64,000 nucleotides of DNA from Rhynchopus sp. YZ270_cl-10 (taxonomy: Eukaryota > Euglenozoa > Diplonemea > Diplonemida > Diplonemidae): assembly GCA_964035575.1 (NCBI GenBank), contig OZ037889.1, positions 372,001 through 436,000 on the forward strand. Reading direction: 5' to 3'. The number at the start of each line of letters is the position of its first letter. Position 1 is the stretch's first letter. The translations under genes were made by a program, and so were the position numbers. The notes beneath the pieces were generated by a model, which saw only the letters and a list, made by a program, of their open reading frames with translations, ran no database searches and was not told where the DNA came from. Below, piece by piece: positions 21,716 to 31,662 of the stretch.

Positions 21716-24678
21716 TCACACAATCCCGCTCAGACCGGCGGTATTGATGTCGTCGATGTTGGCAGGCTCTTCCCATTGCGTTTCGCGGGTAAGGTTGTTG
21801 ACGAAGTAAGGGCGGTTGGAGGACTTATCCAGGTATGCGGACCAGGTTTGCTTCTGCTGAGGGGGACGGGGCGGACCTGGGGGGCCTGCTGCCAGGGGTG
21901 CGCGTCTATGGTGTGAGTGGTGCGTGTGGTGTGCGTGGTGGGGATGTGCGTTGTGTGAGCCGTACGGCTGCTTCGATGGTGCAGTCTGCGACAGCACGTA
22001 CTGGTGTTGTTGCTGCTGCTGCATCAGCTGTGCCTGCTGCAGCTGGATCTGCGCCTGCTGCTGCAGGATCTGCTGTTGTGTGCTCAACTTCTCTTGCTGC
22101 TTCTTCACAACATCCTTTTCGGTGTCCTCCATTCTGCAAGAAGATATATTTACATATTTTCACTATTTGCCTAAATTTTCCGACACCCCACTTTACATAC
22201 CTCTTCTCCAACTCCTCTATGGTCGGATAGCGCCGTCTGGATGACCCACCACTGTCTTTCTTTGGCAACGTTTCGTCCGTTTTGTCTGTCTTTGCGGAGA
22301 CACTGGCCACATGCTGGGCGAGATGCTCCTGGAACTGCTGCAGCTCTTTGTACGAGGCATTTGCTGACTGCTCGCGGGCCGCTACCGACGTTGTCGTCAA
22401 CTTCTCTGTTGTGGGCAGCCTTCCCAACGATATGTTAGGAATGCGCGGCAACGACGAATTCGCCCTTGTCCTCGTCACCCCTGGGCTGGTTGGCGCTATG
22501 GAAGAGGTTGTGGTACCCACACTTTTCTCCCTCTCCTTTTTCCTCAATTTGTCTTGCCATTTCCGTATCAACAGACGGTGCCCCAAAGGTGCGACACCTA
22601 TCTCCTCCATCTCTGCGTCGGTCAGGTCACGCAGCATTGCTTCGGTGATGTGGTTTCGCGAGAAGCACATTGCGTACCGTTCCAACGAAAGCTGCTTCAG
22701 AACGCTGATCGCAGCCAGCTCCTCTTCGTCCGCATCCTCACTGCGGCTTAACTCCTGGCTGATGGGCGTTTCTGGGATGCTTGAAGGCGCCTCCTTTCGC
22801 TTGCGAGGAGACGCCTTTTTTGTCCGCCGCTTTGGCGACGGTGTTGGCTGTGTTTGGATAGGTTCTGATGATAATGGTTCTTGTGGAGGTTTTGGTGCAA
22901 TGCCACCTTGTTGTAAGGTACCGTGGAGGCTTCGTTGGTATGCGATAAGCTTTGCCAGGTAGGCACGTTGTTGTTCATCGATTAAGTTCTGCTTTGCGGC
23001 GGCAGTCTGTTGGCTGTGGATGTGCTCTTGAAAAACGCTTTGCTGGAGTGCCTGCAACTCCATCAGTTTTACTGCCATTTCGTCTTGCTCATCCTGCTGG
23101 GACCTCAGAACGTTTACCTCCATATTCAAAGCGTCAATCACATTCTGCACCTCCGCCTCCCTGTGCTGTTCCTTCAGCATCTGAATCTCGCGGGTCAACG
23201 CCATCTCCTCCTCACCTTGCTGCCATTGGTTAACACTCCGTTGTGGTGTGCGGTTGACATGAGAGTTGTGTTGCAGTACGTTCCTCGGAGTGCCGGAAGC
23301 AGGCAACGGGCTGGCAAGGCTACGTAAAGGCAAGGCGCCAGCAGATTCGATAGGGGTAGGCTCGGGGTGTGTCGGGGGTTGGAGGGAGGTGGAGACCGCG
23401 TGGTTGATGGCATCTGTTTTATTATATAGTTTGGAGGCATACAAAATGATTAAGATCTTACAGAAAAAAACTCTGGAATACCATTTCAATAAAGAAGGGT
23501 AGAAAATCTTTAAAACACCGAGATGACATACTCAAAGACCGCATAATCTCTTCTAATGTTCCCTTCATTTCCTCTGGCATCTGTGGAGGCTTCACTGAGC
23601 TTGCGACACTGCTTCCACGGTTCTGCTGCGGGCTCATGGACTCTTTTAGGTCAACCATTGATTGCGAGATTTCCTTGAAGGATGGAAGCAGCGTTTCTGT
23701 CCCGTAGGACGGCAGCGGGACAGGCGCGGGGACGTACCGTGCGGGGAACGCACCCCCTACAACACCTCCACTTTGCGCAGACACACCGCTCACCACTGTC
23801 CCTGGCCTTGGCCCATCGTACGCAGGAGGACTGTACTCATCCCCCGCACTCTCCCACGGTGCAGCGCTCACCTCGACCTTCTTCCCTTCCTTCACCCGAT
23901 GCAGGGACGCAGCCAAGGAGCGGTTCTGCTCCTCCAACTCCTCTACACCACGTCTCTCGGGGACCCGAATCTCCACTACAACATGCTGCTGCGGTGACAG
24001 CGGGGATGTCATGGTCGGCCCAGCAAGCGACTGCGACGGCACACTCGGGAGATCCGCTTCCGGCACCTTCAGCGGGGTGGGCACTGCTTTTGGAGAGACC
24101 TCCGCTATTTCCACCTTCTCCTGCACCGACTCCGCTGGGGGTGACGGTGGCAGCTCTGCTGCCGCTTCCCAACCTGCCTGCAATGGAGTACCCGGAAGAG
24201 ATTCCACCCCAGCCAACACCGGACTCACCCCCGCAACAGACCCTGGAGTGCTGGGCCTGCTTTGCGCCGGAAGAGACGCCGGAGGGTCTGTCCCTGGTGC
24301 GGACGGCGCCTTCTCCTCCTTCTCTGGGAGGTTCAAAACTTCGCGAGGAGGCCCCTCAACCTCAGGAACCTCAACAGCGACCAACTGGATCGGACCTGAC
24401 GGGGTGTCTGGTGTCGGGGCGGCTGGGGTGTCCAACGGAAAGGTTGTGTCCGGTGCAATCTCGGGGGAAGGCACCTTCTCCTCCACCGGGTTACGGAGAG
24501 GTATCTGAGGGCGCTGTGCAGGCACCGCTTCGGGGGAGGCCTCCTGCTTTTCTTCAAAGAGACTGCCCAGCTGTGGTTTGGGTTTGGGTTTGGCACCACC
24601 CCGTTTTGGTGCAGGACGAGGTGGCTCCTCTTCCTCCTCTTGCCCAGCCTGCTCGAATGGGTTAACAAGCTTTCCCAT
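21716..24678 (-). CDS. SAM- and WW-domain scaffold protein, three exons
   Basis: Exons 24678-23532, 23413-22201 and 22133-21716; the introns are 118 and 67 bp with GTATGT donors and ACAG/GCAG acceptors. The spliced frame is 925 residues. Residues 1-380 are Pro/Glu-rich and disordered, ending in a short helical segment. Exon 2 has a coiled coil (REIQMLKEQHREAEVQNVIDAL...), a basic linker and a SAM domain at about 615-675 (LSLERYAMCFSRNHITEAML...LGHRLLIRKW). Exon 3 has a Gln-rich helix, a His-rich stretch, and a WW domain at about 880-912 (TWSAYLDKSSNRPYFVNNLTRETQWEEP) with both tryptophan positions intact. It is probably an adaptor that polymerises through SAM and binds Pro-rich partners through WW. 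Read without splicing it looks like three separate genes, but phases 1 and 2 match exactly across both introns. Confidence 0.85.
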
Positions 24679-25636
24679 AGTGGTGTAGATGTGTTGTGTA
24701 CTGAGGTTAAGTGAATGGGAGAGGGTAGGAAGGTAGATAATAGGTTGAGTAGCATTGCCTTTGTTAGTGTTCTTCAGTGCAGGAAAAGGTAGGGGAATGA
24801 AATCACTGTGAGGCCCAAAGAGGGATCTTATAGGGTTGGATTCGCGTGGTAAAAGTGGGTGATCTGTGATCGTCTCCGTGAGACACGAAACAGGCTGTGA
24901 GATCCTGTGAGAGTCTGCGAGAGCTTACTGAGAGTGAAAAAAACCTCTCCCATTCCCCGTTCATAGATCACCCATTATAGGTCCTCAGGGGGGGGTGAAT
25001 TTTAGGTGTAGAGAGTAGAAGTGGGTGGGGTGGTTGATGGAAAAGATTGTGGGAGAGGGAGAGGGAGAGGGGTGAGGGTATTTATTGTGCATGTATTTTT
25101 TGCCTTTTTCCTTTTTTTTTTTGAACGAACTATTTTACTTCAATATTAACAAAACTGCTTTAATATGCAAGACCACCAGCCTACCCCCAAGGGCACGCTA
25201 TTTTGCGGCACGTAGCGGCGCACCTCTGACTGCTCCTTGCATGCTCGCGGAGGAAGGTGGTGAACGTTAGTACCAAAAAAAAATAAAAAAAGAGAAAGAG
25301 AATCACAACAAAGTTGAAAAGTGCAAAATGCCCCGTCGTTTATCGTCGGAAGACACTGCAACAAAAAAAAAATAGACCAGAGTGTAAGGAAAAATTATGG
25401 AAAAAGAAAAGAAAGGTGCAGTTAGGTTTGGGTCCAAGCATTCATCGCCTTGGTCAACCTAAAAAGGTGTCCTGCACGTCAGTAACAACAACGGTCAGCT
25501 CGTGTGCAAACACCAAAAAGCAAAACAAAAGAAAAAAGAAAAGTTGAAAGTGAAAAGTCCTTTCCGTTCAACAGCGGAAGGAGGCACTGAAGAATAAAAA
25601 CAGCAACAAGAACATTTTTTTAAAAAATAGCAAGAG
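24679..25636. other. Intergenic, no gene seen
   Basis: Upstream region of the SAM/WW gene. It holds a 9-10 bp inverted pair TGGGTGATC / GATCACCCA about 100 bp apart (near 24856 and 24967). It also holds two diverged F3-type hairpin elements (about 25313-25366 and 25535-25600), recognised by GTTGAAA.GTG.AAA followed by a stem-loop and GGCACTG or GACACTG. Confidence 0.4.
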
Positions 25637-25897
25637 CATGGGAATCGAGACGCGACGTTGTATTTTCAAAAAGACAAATTCATATACTTTCAAATAAAAT
25701 TTGAAAGCATTAGGGAAGTGTATAAAAAACAACAACAACCAAAAGTATTTTCAAAAAGAAAAGAAAAAAGGAAACTTGACTCGTGTGTGAAGCTTTTTTA
25801 CATTGGCACACACACACACGACCAAGGAGACGTTGAAATTCTTTAGTTATTAACAGTTCAAAAACTCAAAAAACTCGATCCCAGCAAAAAAGAAAAA

Positions 25898-25944
25898 TAT
25901 TATAAGATGATTTTCTAAGCCTCAAGTGCTTAGTCACCTTCAAG
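25898..25944 (+). repeat. F2 hairpin repeat at the 3' side of array copy 1
   Basis: ATTATAAGATG, TCTAAGCC, GTGCTTAGTCACCTTC. Equivalent hairpins sit at about 27105-27150, 28880-28922 and 29977-30020, each roughly 150-200 bp 3' of the array gene stop codon, so probably in or just beyond the 3' untranslated region. Confidence 0.65.
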
Positions 25945-26095
25945 AAAAAAAGAAGAAAGAAATAAGAAATAAGACTCAAACGTGTATTTTCTGTATTTTT
26001 TTTAGAAGTGTATTTTATATTTTGTATTTTCCAAATTTAATTTGCAAGAAACGTTGTATTATATAGCACATATGCACATCGGCAGGCTTGTCTCA

Positions 26096-26428
26096 TCAGC
26101 AGACCATCTCATCAGCCTGTCCTCTTGTGTACTCCATACCCTCCAGCTTCAGGGTCTCCGACTGCATGAACACTCCCTTCTTCTTCCTCTTGATTCCGGG
26201 GAGCGAGGACTTCTTGAACTGGATGTACTCTGTCATCTTCTTCAACGGCGCGTCCGACCCTTCGGCAAAGTAAGCTGCTTTGATAAGCGGTGCTGGCTTG
26301 CCTTCGGGCCCTTCTGTGAAGAAGTACACGCCAGTGCCGTTTGTTCCTGTCATCGGCCTGATCCGCATCTCCTCCTCGTCGAAGATGTTTTTCATATCTT
26401 TGGCAGTGGCGTAGAAGTAGACAGACAT
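26096..26428 (-). CDS. 110-residue protein, possible HYD1-type ADP-ribosyltransferase-like fold, copy 1
   Basis: Starts MSVYFYATAKDMKNIF and ends GQADEMVC. No signal peptide or membrane span, so cytosolic. The N-terminal pattern (YFYATAKDMKNIFDEEE, then RIRP.TG.NG.GVYFFT) resembles small HYD1-type ADP-ribosyltransferase folds, whose conserved start is a Y-H-.-T strand, a helix, then a G.GVYFT strand. Here the usual histidine is replaced by tyrosine/phenylalanine, so catalytic activity is doubtful and the family call is inference from pattern only. The C-terminal half is Lys-rich (FKKSSLPGIKRKKKG). Differs from copies 2-4 by a synonymous base in the GKPAP region. Confidence 0.75.
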   Translation of the reverse strand: MSVYFYATAKDMKNIFDEEEMRIRPMTGTNGTGVYFFTEGPEGKPAPLIKAAYFAEGSDAPLKKMTEYIQFKKSSLPGIKRKKKGVFMQSETLKLEGMEYTRGQADEMVC

Positions 26429-26644
26429 GGTGTGGAGGTGTTTGTTTGGTGTGTGGAAATGGGTGTTCCTGTGGTGGTTTGGTTCGTGGTGAAGACGTAT
26501 CTACTGACTTAAAGGAATGCAAAGAAAGGGGACTAGTATTTGTTTTTCAATTACAATCTCTCGAATGCATCATTTTGCAACAAAAAAAGGTGGGGTTGGA
26601 GCGAAAAAGCTGCCTCTCTCAAGGCAGGAAAAAGAAAGAAAACT

Positions 26645-26682
26645 GCGTAAGGTGAACCTAAGCCAAGAGCCCAGGCACCTTG
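26645..26682 (+). repeat. F2-related hairpin 5' of array copy 1
   Basis: GTAAGGTGAACCTAAGCC, then GGCACCTTG. A variant of F2 with a changed loop. It is duplicated at about 28418-28455 with the same flanks. Confidence 0.5.
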
Positions 26683-27289
26683 AAAGAATAGAGGAGAATC
26701 CTGCCTCTCTCAAGGCAGACAAAAACAGGGGAAGGGAAAGTGCTCAAACGTTGCTGTGTCACGCCCACCTCCTCAATCAAGAGAATCCGAGACATTGAAC
26801 ATACAGACGCATTGCCAGAGTCGCCAAAGCAACCAAGACAGTGAGTGCGATTCCTTTAGACATGAGGGGTGCACGCTTCGCAGACAACAGCACGGCAAGG
26901 TGTAAGGTAAACTTCAAAAAACAAAACAAAAAAAGCTGGAATCGAGACGCGACGTTGTATTTTCAAAAAGAAAAAAAGGAAACTTGACTCGTGTGTGAAG
27001 CTTTTTTACATTGGCACACACACACACGACCAAGGAGACGTTGAAATTCTTTAGTTATTAACAGTTCAAAAACTCAAAAAACTCGATTCCAGCAAAAAAG
27101 AAAACATTACAAGATAAACTTAAGCCTCAAGTGCTCAGTCACCTTCAAGAAAAAGAAATAAGAAAGAAATAAGAAATAAGACTCAAACGTGTATTTTCTG
27201 TATTTTTTATTTTAGAAGTGTATTTTGTATTTAATTTGCAAGAAACGTTGTATTATATAGCACATATGCACATCAGCAGGCTTGTCTCA

Positions 27290-27622
27290 TCAGCAGACCA
27301 TCTCATCAGCCTGTCCTCTTGTGTACTCCATACCCTCCAGCTTCAGGGTCTCCGACTGCATGAACACTCCCTTCTTCTTCCTCTTGATTCCGGGGAGCGA
27401 GGACTTCTTGAACTGGATGTACTCTGTCATCTTCTTCAACGGCGCGTCCGACCCTTCGGCAAAGTAAGCTGCTTTGATAAGCGGTGCTGGTTTGCCTTCG
27501 GGCCCTTCTGTGAAGAAGTACACGCCAGTGCCGTTTGTTCCTGTCATCGGCCTGATCCGCATCTCCTCCTCGTCGAAGATGTTTTTCATATCTTTGGCAG
27601 TGGCGTAGAAGTAGACAGACAT
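27290..27622 (-). CDS. 110-residue array protein, copy 2
   Basis: Protein identical to copy 1. The sequence 5' of its leader is unlike that of the other copies: about 640 bp of unrelated sequence lie between the end of the conserved leader and the shared TTTGTTTTTCAATT block of the next unit. If that insertion carries or interrupts regulatory sites, this copy would be expressed differently. Nothing in the coding sequence is damaged. Confidence 0.75.
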   Translation of the reverse strand: MSVYFYATAKDMKNIFDEEEMRIRPMTGTNGTGVYFFTEGPEGKPAPLIKAAYFAEGSDAPLKKMTEYIQFKKSSLPGIKRKKKGVFMQSETLKLEGMEYTRGQADEMVC

Positions 27623-27669
27623 GGTGTGGAGGTGTTTGTTTGGTGTGTGGAAATGGGTGTTCCTGTGGT

Positions 27670-28310
27670 GGGGTGAGATAAATTTGGGAAATCCGAACAT
27701 AAGTTTTGAAATACCCCCACTCAGGGAACGCCTTTCAGTGACGCAAAAACATTTCCACTACTTCGGCCTACTGAAGCTCCTGCCAACGAGCTTCGTCCCC
27801 ACAAGCAGCTGTACCGACACCATCATACAATACCTTTCCCATCTTCGTCTCTATTGTGCAGCATTCAGTCATCCCATATATGGTAACGAGAGATGCAGAG
27901 CCTGCAGCTGCATAGTAAGCAAGGTGCCACCGTCTCGCATCGTGATGACACAGTGTCTCTCTCTCCTCAGTGCTCCACTTTCTGTATCAACTTTACCAGG
28001 ACTTAATATGCGTAATCTCTTACATTACACAGCACCTCAGATGGGGTGTATAGTGGAAAGTACACCACGCTTCATGTTATGCGACATGGCGACAATGATG
28101 GCATATGGTGGAAGTCATTAATTGACATGCACCACGTGGCATTCTCTGTGCAGAATACACTTTGTTCCTCTGTATTAGAGGAAGCAGTGGTGTATGTCAT
28201 TGATGTGTCAGAAAGTGGCATGTCATGTTGCATGTCATGATGGCATGTAGCGTGGTGTGAATGGTCTGTGTGTGCAAAAGATGCAAAAGAGTAAGTGTTG
28301 AAGCGTTTTT
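27670..28310 (+). other. 640 bp segment unique to unit 2 of the array, coding-like on plus strand
   Basis: Breaks the otherwise regular spacing of the array. The plus strand contains short stretches with protein-like composition (for example 28046-28240) that I do not recognise and that look broken. The right end, near 28200-28240, carries repeated GTCATG/GCATGTCATG motifs. No terminal inverted repeats found. Confidence 0.35.
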
Positions 28311-29066
28311 TGTTTTTCAATTACAATCTCTCGAAAGCATCATTTTGCAACAAAAAAAAATGGTGGGGTTGGAGCGAAAAAGCTGCCTCTCTCAAGGCAG
28401 GAAAAAGAAAGAAAACTGCGTAAGGTGAACCTAAGCCAAGAGCCCAGGCACCTTGAAAGAATAGAGGAGAATCCTGCCTCTCTCAAGGCAGACAAAAACA
28501 GGGGAAGGGAAAGTGCTCAAACGTTGCTGTGTCACGCCCACCTCCTCAATCAAGAGAATCCGAGACATTGAACATACAGACGCATTGCCAGAGTCGCCAA
28601 AGCAACCAAGACAGTGAGTGCGATTCCTTTAGACATGAGGGGTGCACGCTTCGCAGACAACAGCACGGCAAGGTGTAAGGTAAACTTCAAAAAACAAAAC
28701 AAAAAAAGCTGGAATCGAGACGCGACGTTGTATTTTCAAAAAGAAAAAAAGGAAACTTGACTCGTGTGTGAAGCTTTTTTACATTGGCACACACACACAC
28801 ACGACCAAGGAGACGTTGAAATTCTTTAGTTATTAACAGTTCAAAAACTCAAAAAACTCGATCCCAGCAAAAAAGAAAACATTACAAGATAAACTTAAGC
28901 CTCAAGTGCTTAGTCACCTTCAAGAAAAAGAAATAAGAAATAAGACTCAAACGTGTATTTTCTGTATTTTTTTTAGAAGTGTATTTTATATTTTGTATTT
29001 TCCAAATTTAATTTGCAAGAAACGTTGTATTATATAGCACATATGCACATCGGCAGGCTTGTCTCA

Positions 29067-29399
29067 TCAGCAGACCATCTCATCAGCCTGTCCTCTCGTG
29101 TACTCCATACCCTCCAGCTTCAGGGTCTCCGACTGCATGAACACTCCCTTCTTCTTCCTCTTGATTCCGGGGAGCGAGGACTTCTTGAACTGGATGTACT
29201 CTGTCATCTTCTTCAACGGCGCGTCCGACCCTTCGGCAAAGTAAGCTGCTTTGATAAGCGGTGCTGGTTTGCCTTCGGGCCCTTCTGTGAAGAAGTACAC
29301 GCCAGTGCCGTTTGTTCCTGTCATCGGCCTGATCCGCATCTCCTCCTCGTCGAAGATGTTTTTCATATCTTTGGCAGTGGCGTAGAAGTAGACAGACAT
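29067..29399 (-). CDS. 110-residue array protein, copy 3
   Basis: Protein identical to the other copies. It carries a synonymous change in an arginine codon near the C-terminus (EYTRGQ). Its unit lacks the 26.6-kb-type repeat of the CTGCCT hairpin in full, keeping a shortened version near 29572. The open frame extends upstream in another frame only because of low complexity, so the ATG giving MSVYFY is the supported start. Confidence 0.75.
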   Translation of the reverse strand: MSVYFYATAKDMKNIFDEEEMRIRPMTGTNGTGVYFFTEGPEGKPAPLIKAAYFAEGSDAPLKKMTEYIQFKKSSLPGIKRKKKGVFMQSETLKLEGMEYTRGQADEMVC

Positions 29400-30161
29400 G
29401 GTGTGGAGGTGTTTGTTTGGTGTGTGGAAATGGGTGTTCCTGTGGTGGGTGTTCTTTCCTTAGGAGGTCCGATAGAGTAATACAGTAAAAGGTAACCAGT
29501 GTTTGTTTTTCAATTGCAGTCTTTCGAAAGCATCGTTTTGCAACAAAAAGGTGTGGGGTTGGATCAACAAAGCCACCTCTCTCAAGGCAGACAAAAACAG
29601 GGGAAGGGAAAGTGCTCAAACGTTGCTGTGTCACGCCCACCTCCTCAATCAAGAGAATCCGGGACGTTGAACATACAGACGCACTGTCGGAGTCGCCAAA
29701 GCAACCAAGACAGTGAGTGCGATTCCTTTAGACATGAGGGGTGCACGCTTCGCAGACAACAGCACGGCAAGGTGTAAGGTAAACTTCAAAAAACAAAACA
29801 AAAAAAGCTGGAATCGAGACGCGACGTTGTATTTTCAAAAAGAAAAAAAGGAAACTTGACTCGTGTGTGAAGCTTTTTTACATTGGCACACACACACACG
29901 ACCAAGGAGACGTTGAAATTCTTTAGTTATTAACAGTTCAAAAACTCAAAAAACTCGATTCCAGCAAAAAAGAAAACATTACAAGATAAACTTAAGCCTC
30001 AAGTGCTCAGTCACCTTCAAGAAAAAGAAATAAGAAAGAAATAAGAAATAAGACTCAAACGTGTATTTTCTGTATTTTTTATTTTAGAAGTGTATTTTGT
30101 ATTTAATTTGCAAGAAACGTTGTATTATATAGCACATATGCACATCAGCAGGCTTGTCTCA

Positions 30162-30494
30162 TCAGCAGACCATCTCATCAGCCTGTCCTCTTGTGTACTC
30201 CATACCCTCCAGCTTCAGGGTCTCCGACTGCATGAACACTCCCTTCTTCTTCCTCTTGATTCCGGGGAGCGAGGACTTCTTGAACTGGATGTACTCTGTC
30301 ATCTTCTTCAACGGCGCGTCCGACCCTTCGGCAAAGTAAGCTGCTTTGATAAGCGGTGCTGGTTTGCCTTCGGGCCCTTCTGTGAAGAAGTACACGCCAG
30401 TGCCGTTTGTTCCTGTCATCGGCCTGATCCGCATCTCCTCCTCGTCGAAGATGTTTTTCATATCTTTGGCAGTGGCGTAGAAGTAGACAGACAT
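30162..30494 (-). CDS. 110-residue array protein, copy 4
   Basis: Protein identical to the other copies. This is the outermost copy at the 5' side of the array; its upstream sequence becomes unique just after GGGTGTTCCTG, so it has yet another promoter context. An in-frame extension upstream to about 30593 exists but is absent from copies 1 and 3, which argues for MSVYFY as the true start. Confidence 0.75.
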   Translation of the reverse strand: MSVYFYATAKDMKNIFDEEEMRIRPMTGTNGTGVYFFTEGPEGKPAPLIKAAYFAEGSDAPLKKMTEYIQFKKSSLPGIKRKKKGVFMQSETLKLEGMEYTRGQADEMVC

Positions 30495-30826
30495 GGTGTG
30501 GAGGTGTTTGTTTGGTGTGTGGAAATGGGTGTTCCTGGTGTAAGGATGGTAAATGGTCAGCCAACACGAAAGAACGACGTTGAAACGTAACATTGTAGTT
30601 ACGTGCTAAAACGCATCTCTCATGCAAAGGGTGGGACGTGAGTGAAACGCAAAATATTGGGTGCATGGGGATTGTGTCTTTTTTGTGGAAATCTAGACTT
30701 ACACCTTTATAAAAAAAAGTACATAGTTTGAAGAAACATGAAGATGATCACTTTCATGCCGTTTCAATACAAAGAGCAAGGGGATCTAAAATAGGTTTTT
30801 TTGCAAAATGAACAAGGAGAAAATTA

Positions 30827-30864
30827 TTGACTAAAATACAAAGCCCCTCTCGTGACAGTGTACT
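30827..30864 (+). repeat. F1 repeat, left half
   Basis: TTGACTAAAATACAAAGCCC, then CTCTCGTGACAGTGTACTT. Confidence 0.65.
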
Positions 30865-31049
30865 TAGAGAAAAAAGCAATGAATATGTGTGAGCCAATGA
30901 GGAATAGGTTCTGTTCGCAAAGACCGCGAGCGAGGTCTTTCCCAACACGTATATTATAGTACACCGAGCATCAAAAGCGCGCATGACGAAGTGGAGAAAA
31001 AGCTGCCAGTAACTTTGGGCTCCCCAGAACACCTCTCTATTTAAAGAAG

Positions 31050-31108
31050 TTGACGTAAAATACAAAATCTCTCTTGTGAACAGTGTACCTTCGGCACATG
31101 ACCAGGCA
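31050..31108 (+). repeat. F1 repeat with middle segment
   Basis: TTGACGTAAAATACAAAATC, TCTTGTGAACAGTGTACC, TTCGGCACATGACCA; the middle segment matches the copy at 713-830. Confidence 0.65.
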
Positions 31109-31662
31109 CACCGGGAGGAAAAGCAGAGAAGAATATGCATCGCGTGCATACACCTTTAAATAAGGCATTGATCGGGTTGACAACACACCACTCATAGTAC
31201 GAGAAAGTATCCAAAAGATGGAAACCCTTGCAAGATAAAGGGTACCACAAAGGCACCCACACACCTAACAGTGGATGATTAGAGGGATTGCCAGGTACCT
31301 GCTGTCTAAAATCTAATAACAGGGGTAGGACCTTGGCTAATACACAAAGGGGGGATGGAGGGAATATATTTGACAAAAAAAAATGCTAATAAAAGCAAAA
31401 ATACACTCAGGGACGGAGACGTTGCGGGTCTGTGCCTGCCACATCTCGAACCCGTTTTATGACACCAAAAACAAAACAAAAAACTAAGAAGAGTAGTTGA
31501 AACATCCGAAAACGCAGCTCGGTCGTGTTCATGCAAAGGGTGGGACCTTCGAGTGACTCCAAAAAAGAAGAACGTCTCTCATCCACATCAGAGAATGGGA
31601 TTTGTCTTTGCAACCTTTTCTTCTGCAACGCTTCCGTTACAATGTCATCAAACACCCCCTCC

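Larger units (their letters stand above)
25637..30538. repeat. Four-copy tandem array of a small gene and its flanks
   Basis: Units of about 1.1-1.8 kb begin at GGAATCGAGACGCGACGTTG (near 25637, 26938, 28711, 29812) and end about 60 bp 5' of each start codon at GGGTGTTCCTG. The segment between that point and a shared TTTGTTTTTCAATT block is different in each unit: about 50 bp for copies 1 and 3, and about 640 bp for copy 2. Units also share CA microsatellites, an F2 hairpin, and short hairpins CTGCCTCTCTCAAGGCAG. Confidence 0.88.
30539..31662. other. Intergenic, no gene seen
   Basis: Between the Cys-rich membrane protein stop codon and the small-gene array. Two F1 copies lie here (30827-30864 and 31050-31108). 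The second keeps the TTCGGCACATGACCA extension. The rest is A-rich and without coding signals. Confidence 0.5.
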
